Of a stretch of 64,000 nucleotides of DNA, positions 22,506 through 32,800 are shown one piece after another. The stretch's first letter is position 1. Each line of letters opens with the position of its first letter. The notes under the pieces are model-generated. The model was not told the origin of the DNA, did not search any database, and saw only the letters and a program-made list of their open reading frames with translations. The DNA is taken from assembly GCA_963920765.1 (NCBI GenBank), contig OY987244.1:7380501-7444500 (forward strand), in the 5' to 3' direction. The stretch comes from Ulota crispa (taxonomy: Eukaryota; Streptophyta; Bryopsida; Orthotrichales; Orthotrichaceae). Made by a program: the position numbers and the translations under genes.

Positions 22506-25466
22506 ATGCAACTCTACGCATTCGTTTGTTTTCTACCTTCTCACATGGATAAAACTACAATTTTTTTTGTTTGTCAACATGGAAACTTTGGTACGCTTTC
22601 TCCAGTATGCCTTGGACCTTTGCCAACTTTGCTACAAGTATCTCTTGTCATTTTAGCTCCTCAGAAGAAGAGATACTCCATACGGGGTTTCAAAATTAAA
22701 AATACTTAACATTCAAATACATTGTACATGATTATCACAAGATTGTCTCATGAACAACAAATTCTATTGTGAGATTCTATCACAGAAACATAAGGTTTCT
22801 TGGTGAAATAAGATTTTGCAAGTGTAGGAGATACAAGAAAAGCGTGAAGCTTTAGGCAAGCAACTTTTTTCACCTACCATTGGTGAAAGGGAAAAGTGGA
22901 CAATAAGGTGAATAGACAATAAAAGTAGGTCAAATTAGCAAGTTGAACACTTGATAAGGAACAATTTTCCTTGGTAAAATTTACAAAATATGTGGGTTTC
23001 TTAATCCAAACTTGGAATTGTGTAGCAATTTCAATGTATGAAATCCCATGTCCTCAAAATAAAAATCCATATTCACACCGTTGTACATCACACCATCATA
23101 CATGATTATAAGCCAACTAAGTGATATAGATCATGTTGTTGTTGCTAAGGAAATAGCTAAGCCAACATTTGAGAGAAGAATCCATTTCATGTCCCTTCAT
23201 TGCAACAATCAACACTCACTCCTAGTCTTCACATAGCCCAAAGGTTTTTGGAGGAATATCATTGTTTGAAGATTCAAAATCAGAGTCTAAAAACAAGTAT
23301 TGCTCCCCACCATACAAAATAAATAAAAAACACTAGTTAGAAATTAACAATACTAAAACATTCAAAAACAAGCTAGTAATAAAACTTGCTTTATCAATGT
23401 CAAGGCTCATTTTTTTCTTCTTGGAGAACTCCAAAAGTTCCAACTTCATTTGACCTATGACAGCCTCATGGCAAATATCTTGTCACACAAAAATCAGTTA
23501 GTTAATAACTTCATATATAATTGATCAATTCAATGAAAAAATGAAAAAAAATGAAAAAAATCTAAAGTCATTTGCCATGAGTGAAAAGCATAAATTCATT
23601 GCAGTCTCTCTCACTGCTTTAGAAACAATGGGAGAGAAAAGACAATAGTTTTCATCACTGGCGTAACACAAGCTCGCACACGTAGCAAACTCTCAGACCA
23701 CAGCCACCGTGTTTGTTGGCTCTAACATGAATGCTAAGGTTTCTATAATCAAAGAACTAGGAACAACGTGCATTATATACTCTTCCTGCAATCCTATCAA
23801 AACCTGCTCCACAATCTCTTGGAAGAATACTAATGCCTCAGATTGTAGAGCTTCACCTTTCACTTTCCCCTAATTTGTGTGGAAGTCTGCATCCAAAATC
23901 AATAGGATAGCATGTACAAAAATTCTAAAAGGAAATTTTTGTTTAATCCAAGGACTTGCTTTAGCTGAATAGCTCCAATCCTCTGCCTTAGCTGCTTTAG
24001 CAATTGTTTTCTTGTAGAGATGAACACCTTTTAACCCTAAATAGTCCTAATAAAACTTGAATTGAGTAAAGTGTTTCTACCCAAATTTTCCAACAAACTT
24101 CCGGTTCATGTGTATCCCAACACGGAATGCATGATTATAGAGAAATCCTCCTCCAAAATCTCATAAGCTTTAAAAACTATAGATGGAATGTAATCATATT
24201 TTTCAAATCCTCCAGTTCAACTATCACGTTTCTTTGCCATACTAAAAAGCATCCTTTTGCCATATCCACTTAAAATCCCTCCTCCAAAGCTCTTCAAATG
24301 CTTTTGTTAGAAAAAAACAAGGTTTTCCCTTGAAAACAACAAATCTGATAACATGCCCAACTCAGCTATGATCTCTAAAGAAACATTTTAAAATGTAAAA
24401 AGTTATTTTGATGTTCAGAAAAACAAATGTAAGGAAGTAAAGATGTTAGAGCAGCATAACAACTTATCAAGCCGGGAGATTGAAACGGACTTATAAGTAT
24501 GTCATGAAAGTTAAGATTAATCTCTAAAAAACCTATAATGAGTCTCAAAGATCAAGAGAGGCACGCTAGATTGCAAACCCAAATACCATGCAGTCTCGAG
24601 ATTTCATGATTGGATATTTTAGAGCTTATGTATAGGAAAGTTAACATACTAATATTTTAAATGGAATGTATTGCTATACTTACATAGGAGGAGAAATACA
24701 AAAAGAACAACATGTCAGAAAAGCAAAAAGTTGAAGTATTCAAAGCCATGCATTCTCTTAATATCCATTTGCGTTTTTATCTTCTATAAGAAGTCATTTG
24801 TACCAGCATTGTGACCTAGGTATTCAATACTGGTATGAACATTAGTCCAAGATACCAAACCAGTCTCATATAACATTTCCAAGAAATGATTTCAAGTTTG
24901 GGTACATATAATTGAAGACATTATACGTTTGTTGGATACAATGACCAACCTAGACCTGATTTGGAAAATAGAACAAAGAAATTCACTTACGAGTTGAATA
25001 TTAGAAAAAATGTTGCAAGTACAATATGAGGTTATACTAGTGTAATGGTTATTCTACAACCCTAATTCATTGTCACGGTTTGTTATGCGCCAAATTAGGC
25101 CCAAGCCAAAACAACAACTTGACAACACACCATGAGCAAGGCCTCAAGAGAGCTAGACCAACCTAAAGAGGACATGACAATCTTCAGATTTTTCCCATTC
25201 AATGAAGACCATACCAATTGAACAATGAAAACAAAAAAAAAAGTTCTAGAATCAATGAGAACTAATGGTACATTTAGAAACAACGTGTCAAAAGACATCA
25301 CCTACACTGAATTCTCCATTACAAATACTAGAAGCTCGTAAATTTCAACCCTAATCTTCCTCTGCAAAGTTCCTTGTTCTATATCCTGTAGTTCTTCATG
25401 TCCATTTTTTTCTTTTCCTACAATCTTCGCCTACCTGGTCAAAACACGTGTCTTGCATTTGATATC
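22506..25466. other. AT-rich gene-free region
   Basis: About 3 kb of AT-rich sequence with no long frame on either strand. It probably contains decayed transposon sequence, but I could not recognise a family after reading both strands. Confidence 0.4.
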
Positions 25467-25760
25467 TAGGTAGCAGCACCCATAACCGTCAAATTAAGGG
25501 TTTTGAACCTTATGATCATTAATAAACATCTAGCAAATTATAGGATTCTATTAGCAAGAGAAAAATGATGAGTTTGCAATTTCAAATATATTATTTGGAT
25601 ACTGTGAGAAAAATTTGTGAATTTTTAAAAAGCCAATTGCAATTACACCTACAGACACTAAAATTTCATGTTCACATGTTGTACATACTTGTAATTACAT
25701 CTATTGACTTCCACAAATTTTCTAAGATTTTAGAGGTGATGGTTATGGGTGTTGCTAACT
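25467..25760 (+). mobile_element. MITE, family B copy 1 (GGTAGCA ends)
   Basis: A 290-bp relative of the element nested at 53.9 kb, in reverse orientation to it. They share CAAATTAAGGGTTTTGAAC, CATCTAGCAAATTATAGG, ATTCTATTAGCAAGAG and the TTTTAGAGGTGATGGTTATG end. The left end is TAGGTAGCAGCACCCATAA; the right end has drifted (GTTGCTAACT). Confidence 0.75.
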
Positions 25761-26864
25761 CAATATCACTTGCTAATCATTATTGAATGAAAAAGCTAAA
25801 ATAAAGAAATGACAGGTGAACCAACGTTTTGTACACCTCAACAAATACACAATTAATTGTATACCAAAATAAGTAAATAAAGGCAAAAAGAGGAAAAAAA
25901 AGGACAAGAACCACAACTGATATATAAAATAGAAAAGCGTTTTGCCAAAATCAGCAAGCTTCACCTCAACTGAAGCTTAGGGAGAGAGAGAAAAATTCAC
26001 AGGTGCAAATCAAAACAAAGAGAGAGAGACAGAGAGAGAGAAAGGGTTCAGAGAACTCTCACCCAGGCAATGTTATCTTCAAATAGATACTACTGTGGTG
26101 TGAAATTTGTGATTTTGTAATTTTTCAATGAAGTTAGCTTTGTATATACACTACAAATGTAGCTTTGTGCCGTTGGTCCAATGTCCGTAAAAGTAAAAGT
26201 AAACGTAAAAGTAAAGAGTGAAAATAATTCCAAACGTCATAAAATCAAGCCAGTGCACCTCTTCTCAGCGAGAGTTCTTTGAACGCCACCAAAATCAAAG
26301 TAAAAATAATTTTCTAAATGTTGTCAATTCAGTTATTTTTTGTAAATTAGGACATGTCAATTTAGACATTTTTTTGTCAATTTGGACATCTTTTTGTCAA
26401 TTTGGAGAGCTTTAGTAAATTTGGACATCATTTTTTTCTAGTGAGAAATTTCCCACTGTAGGCCCAAATGTCACAAAACCAAGCCTGTGCACCCTGCCTT
26501 GCCGAGAGCTTTTTGATGGTGCCAAGCACGTGATTAAGGGACACACGGTCCGGGAGATCTCAATGTGACAGACAAACAAAGAAATAGACATCCAAAAAAA
26601 TAGCCTAATTTAAGATATTGATTAAAAAAAACCTAAGTACATAAATTTATCTTGTTAGTGAGTTTGATATTAATTACACTAAAGTTGCACTATTTGAGAA
26701 AAACAAAAACAAAACTATACATAAGTAGAAATTTTTATTGTGATTTTAGGTTTTTTAATTTTCAAATGCAAAACATCTTATACGAAATTGATTCTGTATT
26801 TGTGACTGATAAAATGAATTAAGTTACCAATGCAGCATTCCTTGAACAAGGGGTACCTTTTAGG
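25761..26864. other. Gene-free region with GA-rich tract and short repeats
   Basis: Contains a GAGAGAGAGACAGAGAGAG tract (about 25,980-26,045). It also has a run of about 18-base units of the TTTTTGTCAATTTGGACATC type (26,345-26,420), flanked by two related segments (about 26,221-26,300 and 26,459-26,530) sharing the core CAAGCC.GTGCACC. No gene is seen. Confidence 0.45.
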
Positions 26865-27620
26865 CTTGGTTCAAACCAAGATGTCTAGAGCCACCAGAGA
26901 TAAGTCCTCTTTGGTGTTTCATCTGATGGAGTTTGGAGGGGAAATTGCCATGTCATCATGGACTTGTCTGTTTGGTGAATGCTTTCACACCGGGCATTGG
27001 ACGTTCGGTGGAGGAGCACTTTTCTTCTTTCTATTCTTAGTTGACTTGATTTTGTCTTTACCTCATGTGAAGTGAGAAGGAGTGTTTTTTCCAAAGGACA
27101 AGATTTGAGGTCACCTCCCAAGGTGGCTTCAAATTCTATTCACCACAAGTGAGCTCCTCTCCAATTTTGGAGGGAAAAGGTGATGACACAAATTCATCCT
27201 CCACTAGACGTCCCTCAAGTGTGAATGCCACACTAGACAAAACCCTAGGATTGACCAATGAGATTGCTTACTGCTTTGTCTGGTGGTTATGGACGTCCTG
27301 GTCTAAACCGAGCCACCCTTTCCTGTCAAAATTAGAGAGGGCTCACTTGTAGCGGACAAGATTTGGGGTCACCTTGGGAGGTGACTCCAAATCTTGCCCA
27401 TTGGCCCCTCTCACTTCATGTGAGGTAAAGATAAAATCATATCAACTAAGAATAGAAGGAATAAAAGTACACCTCTAGTGGACGTCCGGTGCCCAATGTG
27501 AAACCATTCACCGGACAGACGAATCCATGATGACATGACAATTTCCCCTCCAAACTCCACCAGATGAAGTACTTGACAAGGGCTTCCGTCCGATGGCTTT
27601 GGACGACACCTTGATCTGAA
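26865..27620. mobile_element. Fold-back element with long inverted arms, family G
   Basis: Left arm about 26,865-27,120 and right arm about 27,365-27,620 are inverted copies; both contain GGAGTTTGGAGGGGAAATTG and the AGTTGA...GATTTT...CTTTACCTCA segment. The interior holds a further palindrome, AAGATTTGGGGTCACC facing GGTGACTCCAAATCTT (27,358-27,395). Open frames here are by-products of the repeat. Likely a non-autonomous fold-back or MULE-type element; family unknown. Confidence 0.7.
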
Positions 27621-27740
27621 TTGGGCCGTTCAATTTACCAAATTCAATCTCCTCATGGTAAACATCTAAATGCTCAATTTTTTTGAAAGGTGAAAAAGCT
27701 AGAATTTTCAAATCTTGACCCTTCGTAACGACATGCTATC

Positions 27741-27883
27741 TAAGGTAGATGTACCCATTAGTGAGTGTTTAAGATTTCCAACCCTATGTACTTACAATAT
27801 TCATTTTAGTTTTGAAATGAATATCCTAAGTACATATAGGGGTTGGAATTTAGACCCGCTCAGTTACGGGTACGTCTACCTTA
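27741..27883. mobile_element. Small hairpin MITE, family H
   Basis: A 143-bp TA-flanked element that is almost entirely one inverted repeat: TAAGGTAGATGTACCC at the left mirrors GGGTACGTCTACCTTA at the right, and the arms continue through CCAACCC.TATGTACTTA to a short AT loop. The AGGTAG start is shared with family B. Confidence 0.75.
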
Positions 27884-28614
27884 ACCTTAGCCAATTGGGA
27901 GAATGGGACTGTGACACTGGGTAGCGTCGGTGACTTGACCTTGCTTGACTTGGACTCACTTGCATTGTGCCCTTGTGGTGTGCCCCGCACAAGCTGCACA
28001 GTGCATTGTAGTCAAGCAGCAAATAAGGTAGCCATCCCCATACCTGAGCATTTAACCCTTGAGCACCCAGTTGACTGTATACTGTTGATGGGCCCACAAA
28101 CTTTATCTCACTTTTTCTCTTAATTTGTATGGTGAAACCAGTCATGGTTGATCCCCATTAGCAAAGAAGGTAGTCGTTTTTCAAATCGTGCGATCAATTT
28201 TTCTAAATGTAATTTTCTAAGCTGTGGTGGCTATTAACCCCACATTTTCTCCTAAATCTTAAAATAACTCTAGACGCTCATGGATTAAGGGTTTAGCCTT
28301 CAAGGTTTTGGAAAATTCAAGAAAAAAATCAATAGGGTTAGCCTTTCAACAAGCTATCATGGAACATAATTCTTTGTGGAAAAAAGTATTGTAGATTATT
28401 TTCTATTAAACGACAAAGTGCTTGGATGTGTTTCTATACATGTACTTGACAATCCCAATCCATACCCTCTCAAACTAGCTCCTAAGTTGACTGGTGGCAA
28501 GATTTGCTTGGGCAAGTGGCATTCATTGCTCCACTTTGGGTTTAGAGTGAGTGGTGCACACTTCAAAAGTAGGGTTCGGCTTTGGAACCACCCAGGTATG
28601 GGGATAGTTACCTT
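27884..28614. other. Gene-free spacer
   Basis: No coding frame or recognisable element seen. Confidence 0.35.
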
Positions 28615-29259
28615 AGAGCAGCTTCACTGATGATTCCAACATGCTCAAAGTGGATGAAAAGTGTTGAGGCCCCTCTCAAAACCCTCTCAAGACACTTTGT
28701 CCTACCGTGTCTAGCAAGGGCCCTTTCAAGCCACTATTCATTCAATATTCACCTTAAGTTTAGTGAGCTTTATTCACTACTTTCCTTGATAAATGGTCAA
28801 CTGCTTATTAGGGGGTTTCAAACATAAAATTTGGCCTTCCAACTTCTCACTTCATAGGATGTCCGCTCACTAGTGAATTGTTTTTGTTCCCTTGCACGCG
28901 CAAAGTCTGAGACACCCGTGAGTTTGCAAAAGTTTCTGCAAAAGAAATTTTGGGGTTTGAGGATGCAAGTGAATGAGCCCCACAAAGCCACAAAATTCAG
29001 TTTTTGAAATTCACTCTTCATGTGAATCACGTTAGGAGTGAAGTCCAAAGATGAGTCACCTCGCAGTTCACTAATGAATTCACAAAGGTGAACCGCAACG
29101 TGAGTCACCTAAAAATGTTGATGTTTGAAACCCCCTATTATGAGGCGTGTTGGAATGCAAAACCACCTTTCGAAGAGCATAAGTGTAGATCAAGGGCTTG
29201 AGGGCCAGCCAAAATAAATGGAAAACTTTGAAAGAGCCAGGACTGGTGGAGATGCTCTT
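28615..29259. mobile_element. Composite: TTAGAGCA-type element (family F) interrupted by a family E MITE
   Basis: Outer ends CTTAGAGCAGCTTCAC and GTGGAGATGCTCTTA are imperfect inverted repeats resembling other TTAGAGC elements in the window. A family E MITE sits inside at 28,809-29,137. The outer boundaries are less certain than the inner ones. Confidence 0.5.
28809..29137 (+). mobile_element. MITE, family E copy 2
   Basis: TA-flanked, 329 bp, ends GGGGGTTTCAAACAT and ATGTTTGAAACCCCC. The body has the same GTTCAC/GTGAAC-rich style as the 608-bp copy at 21.9 kb. Confidence 0.8.
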
Positions 29260-29593
29260 ACCTTAAGTTACAGTGCCCTCCCTCCTGCAAGTCTTGCTGC
29301 TGCTGCAGCTGCACGCGGCTGACGGACGCTGCACGCACTCCTCAAATCTCTGCTCGCAGCGTCCGGCACCAGCCACGGCTTCCAAGCTCGCCGGAACAGC
29401 TCCCACAGTCTCCGCAACATTCCACAACCCCAAGTGCAGTGAGATTCGTGACGTGTCTCAAACCATCCACCGATGCGCCACTTGCAATTCCGCTCCTGTC
29501 TTTACACCCTCCACCAGCTTGTCATTCAAACCTCGCCACCCCCTATTTGAGCCTGTTATTAGGGTACACACCCACCAGCCTAGGCCCAATGTC

Positions 29594-29603
29594 CTATTTA
29601 AAA
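29594..29603 (+). promoter_or_regulatory. Probable TATA box of the WAT1-type gene
   Basis: CTATTTAAAA lies about 225 bases upstream of the inferred start codon and is followed by a CA microsatellite and CT-rich leader. The GC-rich stretch before it (29,270-29,480) resembles a promoter. Motif and position only. Confidence 0.4.
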
Positions 29604-29823
29604 ATTCTTCACACACACACACTCACTCGGCTTGTCGTTTGAAAACGAAATTAATCTTGGAGGAAATTAAGGGCTGAATGAGAGGTTGCTGGAGATCGAG
29701 TACTGACTGAAAACCACCAGTTTTACAAGTTTGGTCGAGCTAAGAAGAAGCCTTTATTATGACGAGTATTTTGCTTTGAAAGAGAGAGAAGCAGAGTTTG
29801 GAGTTGTTGCAACTTCGACATCG

Positions 29824-32800
29824 ATGTGGGGATTCTTAAATGGGTACGTGCACATCTCTCTCTCTTCGTTCAAACCCCACTTTCTTTGCACATTTTCTCG
29901 GCTCTTGAATTGAATTGCAAGTGGCTATGGATCTCTCTCTCTTCAATCAAACCCCACCGTCTTTGCACATTTTTTAGGCACTTTTTGGAAAGAAAAAAGT
30001 GTAAGGTAGCGACACCCCTGTCCCCATCGGTGTTACCCACAAATTAGTTATGGGTGACAAAGTGATGGTTTTGGGTGACTGGCATGACGATTTTGAGTGC
30101 CCCGATCTTCACTATTTAAGAACTCCTCAAACTTATGAGGATATGAGTGAGCACACTAATGACTTCAGTAAGCATCTTTTTTTTTTACATCTCCTATAGA
30201 TTTTCACATTTTAGTGATTTGGGACTTGCAAAATATCTTTGTGAACAAACGCTTGCAACTGGAACTTTCAAATTGATGCCAGTGTTTTTGGTTTCCTCTT
30301 CTTGACTTAACAACACTTTTTTTCAAAGTTCATCTCTTGATGTTCCTACTCCAAAATCCTTACTTTCACGCTTATGGGTGTTGCTACCTTAAGTGGCTAT
30401 GGAGCTGATGAGAGAAAACCTGCTTAGACAGCGTTGCTTGGTGATGATGGTGATGATGGTGATGGTGGTGGTGGTGGTGTGCAGGTATGCCGGTGGGTCA
30501 CCGGAGGGAGTGAAGGCGCAAGTGCACGTGCTGTTGCTGGTCACGCAATGCGCCACAGGTGGGTACGTCGTGTTAACCAAGCATGCTTTCTCCGAGGGAC
30601 TGCACAAGCTTGTGTTCTCCGTCTACCGCAACGCCTTCGGCCTCATCCTTCTCATCCCTTTCGCCTTCTTCTACGAACGGTACCAAACATCATTCAAACT
30701 CTAGAAAACTCTATTTAGTTATGGCTGCATCGTTTGCCACGCCTGCATCTGTAAATCCTAAAAAGAAAAGAAGTTTTAATCTACTTGACGTCGAATCTAT
30801 TTTTTCATACAATTTCCTTTGCAAACTTTGCAAAACACTGTGAGAAATGCATTCTTCTACGAACGGTACAAACATCATTCAAACTCTCTAGAAAACTCTC
30901 CTTAGCTATGGCTGCATCGTTTGTAACGCCTGCATCTGTAAATCCTAAAAAAATAGGTTTTATCTACTTGACGTAGAATATTTTTCATACAATTGCCTTT
31001 TGCAAACTATTCATAAGATTTTGAGAAATGCATTCTTCTACAAACAGTATAAAACATTCAAATTCTGCAGAAATTCGCCTTGGCTATGGCTGCATCGTTT
31101 GTAACGCTTGCATCTGTAAACCCTAAAAAAAAAGTTTGATCTACTTGACATAGTATCTTCTCTTATCATTCGCCTGTGCACTTGTAAACTCTAAAAAAAT
31201 AAATTTTAATCTACTTGACGTAGAGTCTTTTTTCATACAGTAACCTTTGCACTTGTAATCCCTTTAAAAAAAAGAGGATTTAATGTACTTGACGTAGAAT
31301 CTTTTTTCATACAATTGCCTTTTGCAAACTATTCAAAATACTTTGAGAAATGCTTTTCTTCTACGAACGGTGCAAACATGCAAACTCTGCAGAAAGTCGC
31401 CTTGGCTATGGCTGCATCGTTTGTAACGCTTGCACTTGTAAACCCTAATAAAACAAGAAGTTCTAATCTACTTGACGTCGAATCTTGTTTCATACAATAA
31501 TCTTTGCAAAGTATTCAAAACTCTTTGAGTAATACATGACATGTCTGTGGTTTGCAGTGATACTCGCTTACCTCTGACACTTCCAGTACTCAAGAAATAT
31601 ACCGTCCTCGGTTTCATCGGGTACGTCGCCAAACATTTGAATTATCAAACTAGGTCTTGTAAAGCTTTTGCATTATTTTAACAATCCGAAGTTTTCTCGT
31701 AGTAATAGTTGTTTTCTGTTTTTGTGTTTCAGAGTTTACCTCAACCAGTTTCTATTCTACAACGGCTTGGCTCTCACGAACGCAACCTTCGCCTCTGCAA
31801 TGCAAATTCTCATTCCGGTTTTCACTCTCATAATCGCCGCCATTTTCAGGTAAAAATTGCATTTTTTTACAAACATTTTTTTAATGCCGGTTTAGGATAA
31901 ATCTTGGGAAAATTTGATGGATACCACCGAAATTTGCCATATTTGTATCGATGCCCTTGGTTTTTTTCAGAAATTGCACAAATACCCTCAACCAGACCAT
32001 AATTTTCAGGCCGTTTGTTTTGTTGTGCAAGTTACTTTCTTCTCCACTTTATGCTTTATGCGCACAATGTTTCTTTCCCGCAACAGCGGTGTTGCATACA
32101 TAGGGAAGAAGGAAGTGGCTTACACAACAAAACAAAAACAAAAGGCTGAAAATTATTTTCTGGTCCAAGGGGTATTTGTGCAGTTTCTGAAAAACCGGGG
32201 GCATCCATACAAATGTGGCAAACTTTAGGGGTATCCATCAAATTTTCCCTAAAATCTCACTTATAAAAAAACACGACTCCAATTAACAATATTGTGTTGA
32301 TTTGGACGTCTTGATTAGGACGTTTTTAACATAGTAGTGTTGATTAGGACTACTTGATTTGGACCTATTTTCTACTAGCGATCTTATGCAGTTTGTTACG
32401 TAGGGAATCTTTGAAGGTTTTTTTAACATGGGTTGTGTTTTTAGGCTAGAAGTGGTGACGTGGAGACACCGGTGTGGACAGTTGAAGATTGTTGGCGTGG
32501 TAGCCAGCGTGGCAGGAGCCATGGTCATGACTTGCTATAAAGGCCCTCCGCTCTTGCAGCAGCAGCTCAACCCTTCTGGACACTCTCCACCACCGGAGCT
32601 TCTGGTGCTCAGAATCCTGTCAGACGTGTTTGGTTTAGTCGTGGATCCCTGGAAACTTGGTGCCCTTTGCCTTGTTGGCAATTGTTTCTGCTGTGCCACC
32701 TTCATTAACATGCAGGTGGTGTTTCTAGTCACAAGCTCACATTGTTGTACCCTGATTTTGTAGTTTGCATACATTGGTTTGGTTTATGTAAGTGTCGGTG

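Noticed and set aside
27741-27883. tRNA or other structured RNA gene
   Set aside because: The hairpin has TA flanks and terminal repeats typical of a MITE and no tRNA box A/B.
30393-30704. Alternative start of the WAT1-type protein (MAMELMREN followed by a Met/Val run)
   Set aside because: The run comes from a GATGGTGATGGTGG repeat beside a MITE end; the 20-base exon at 29824 joins in phase to the acceptor at 30484.
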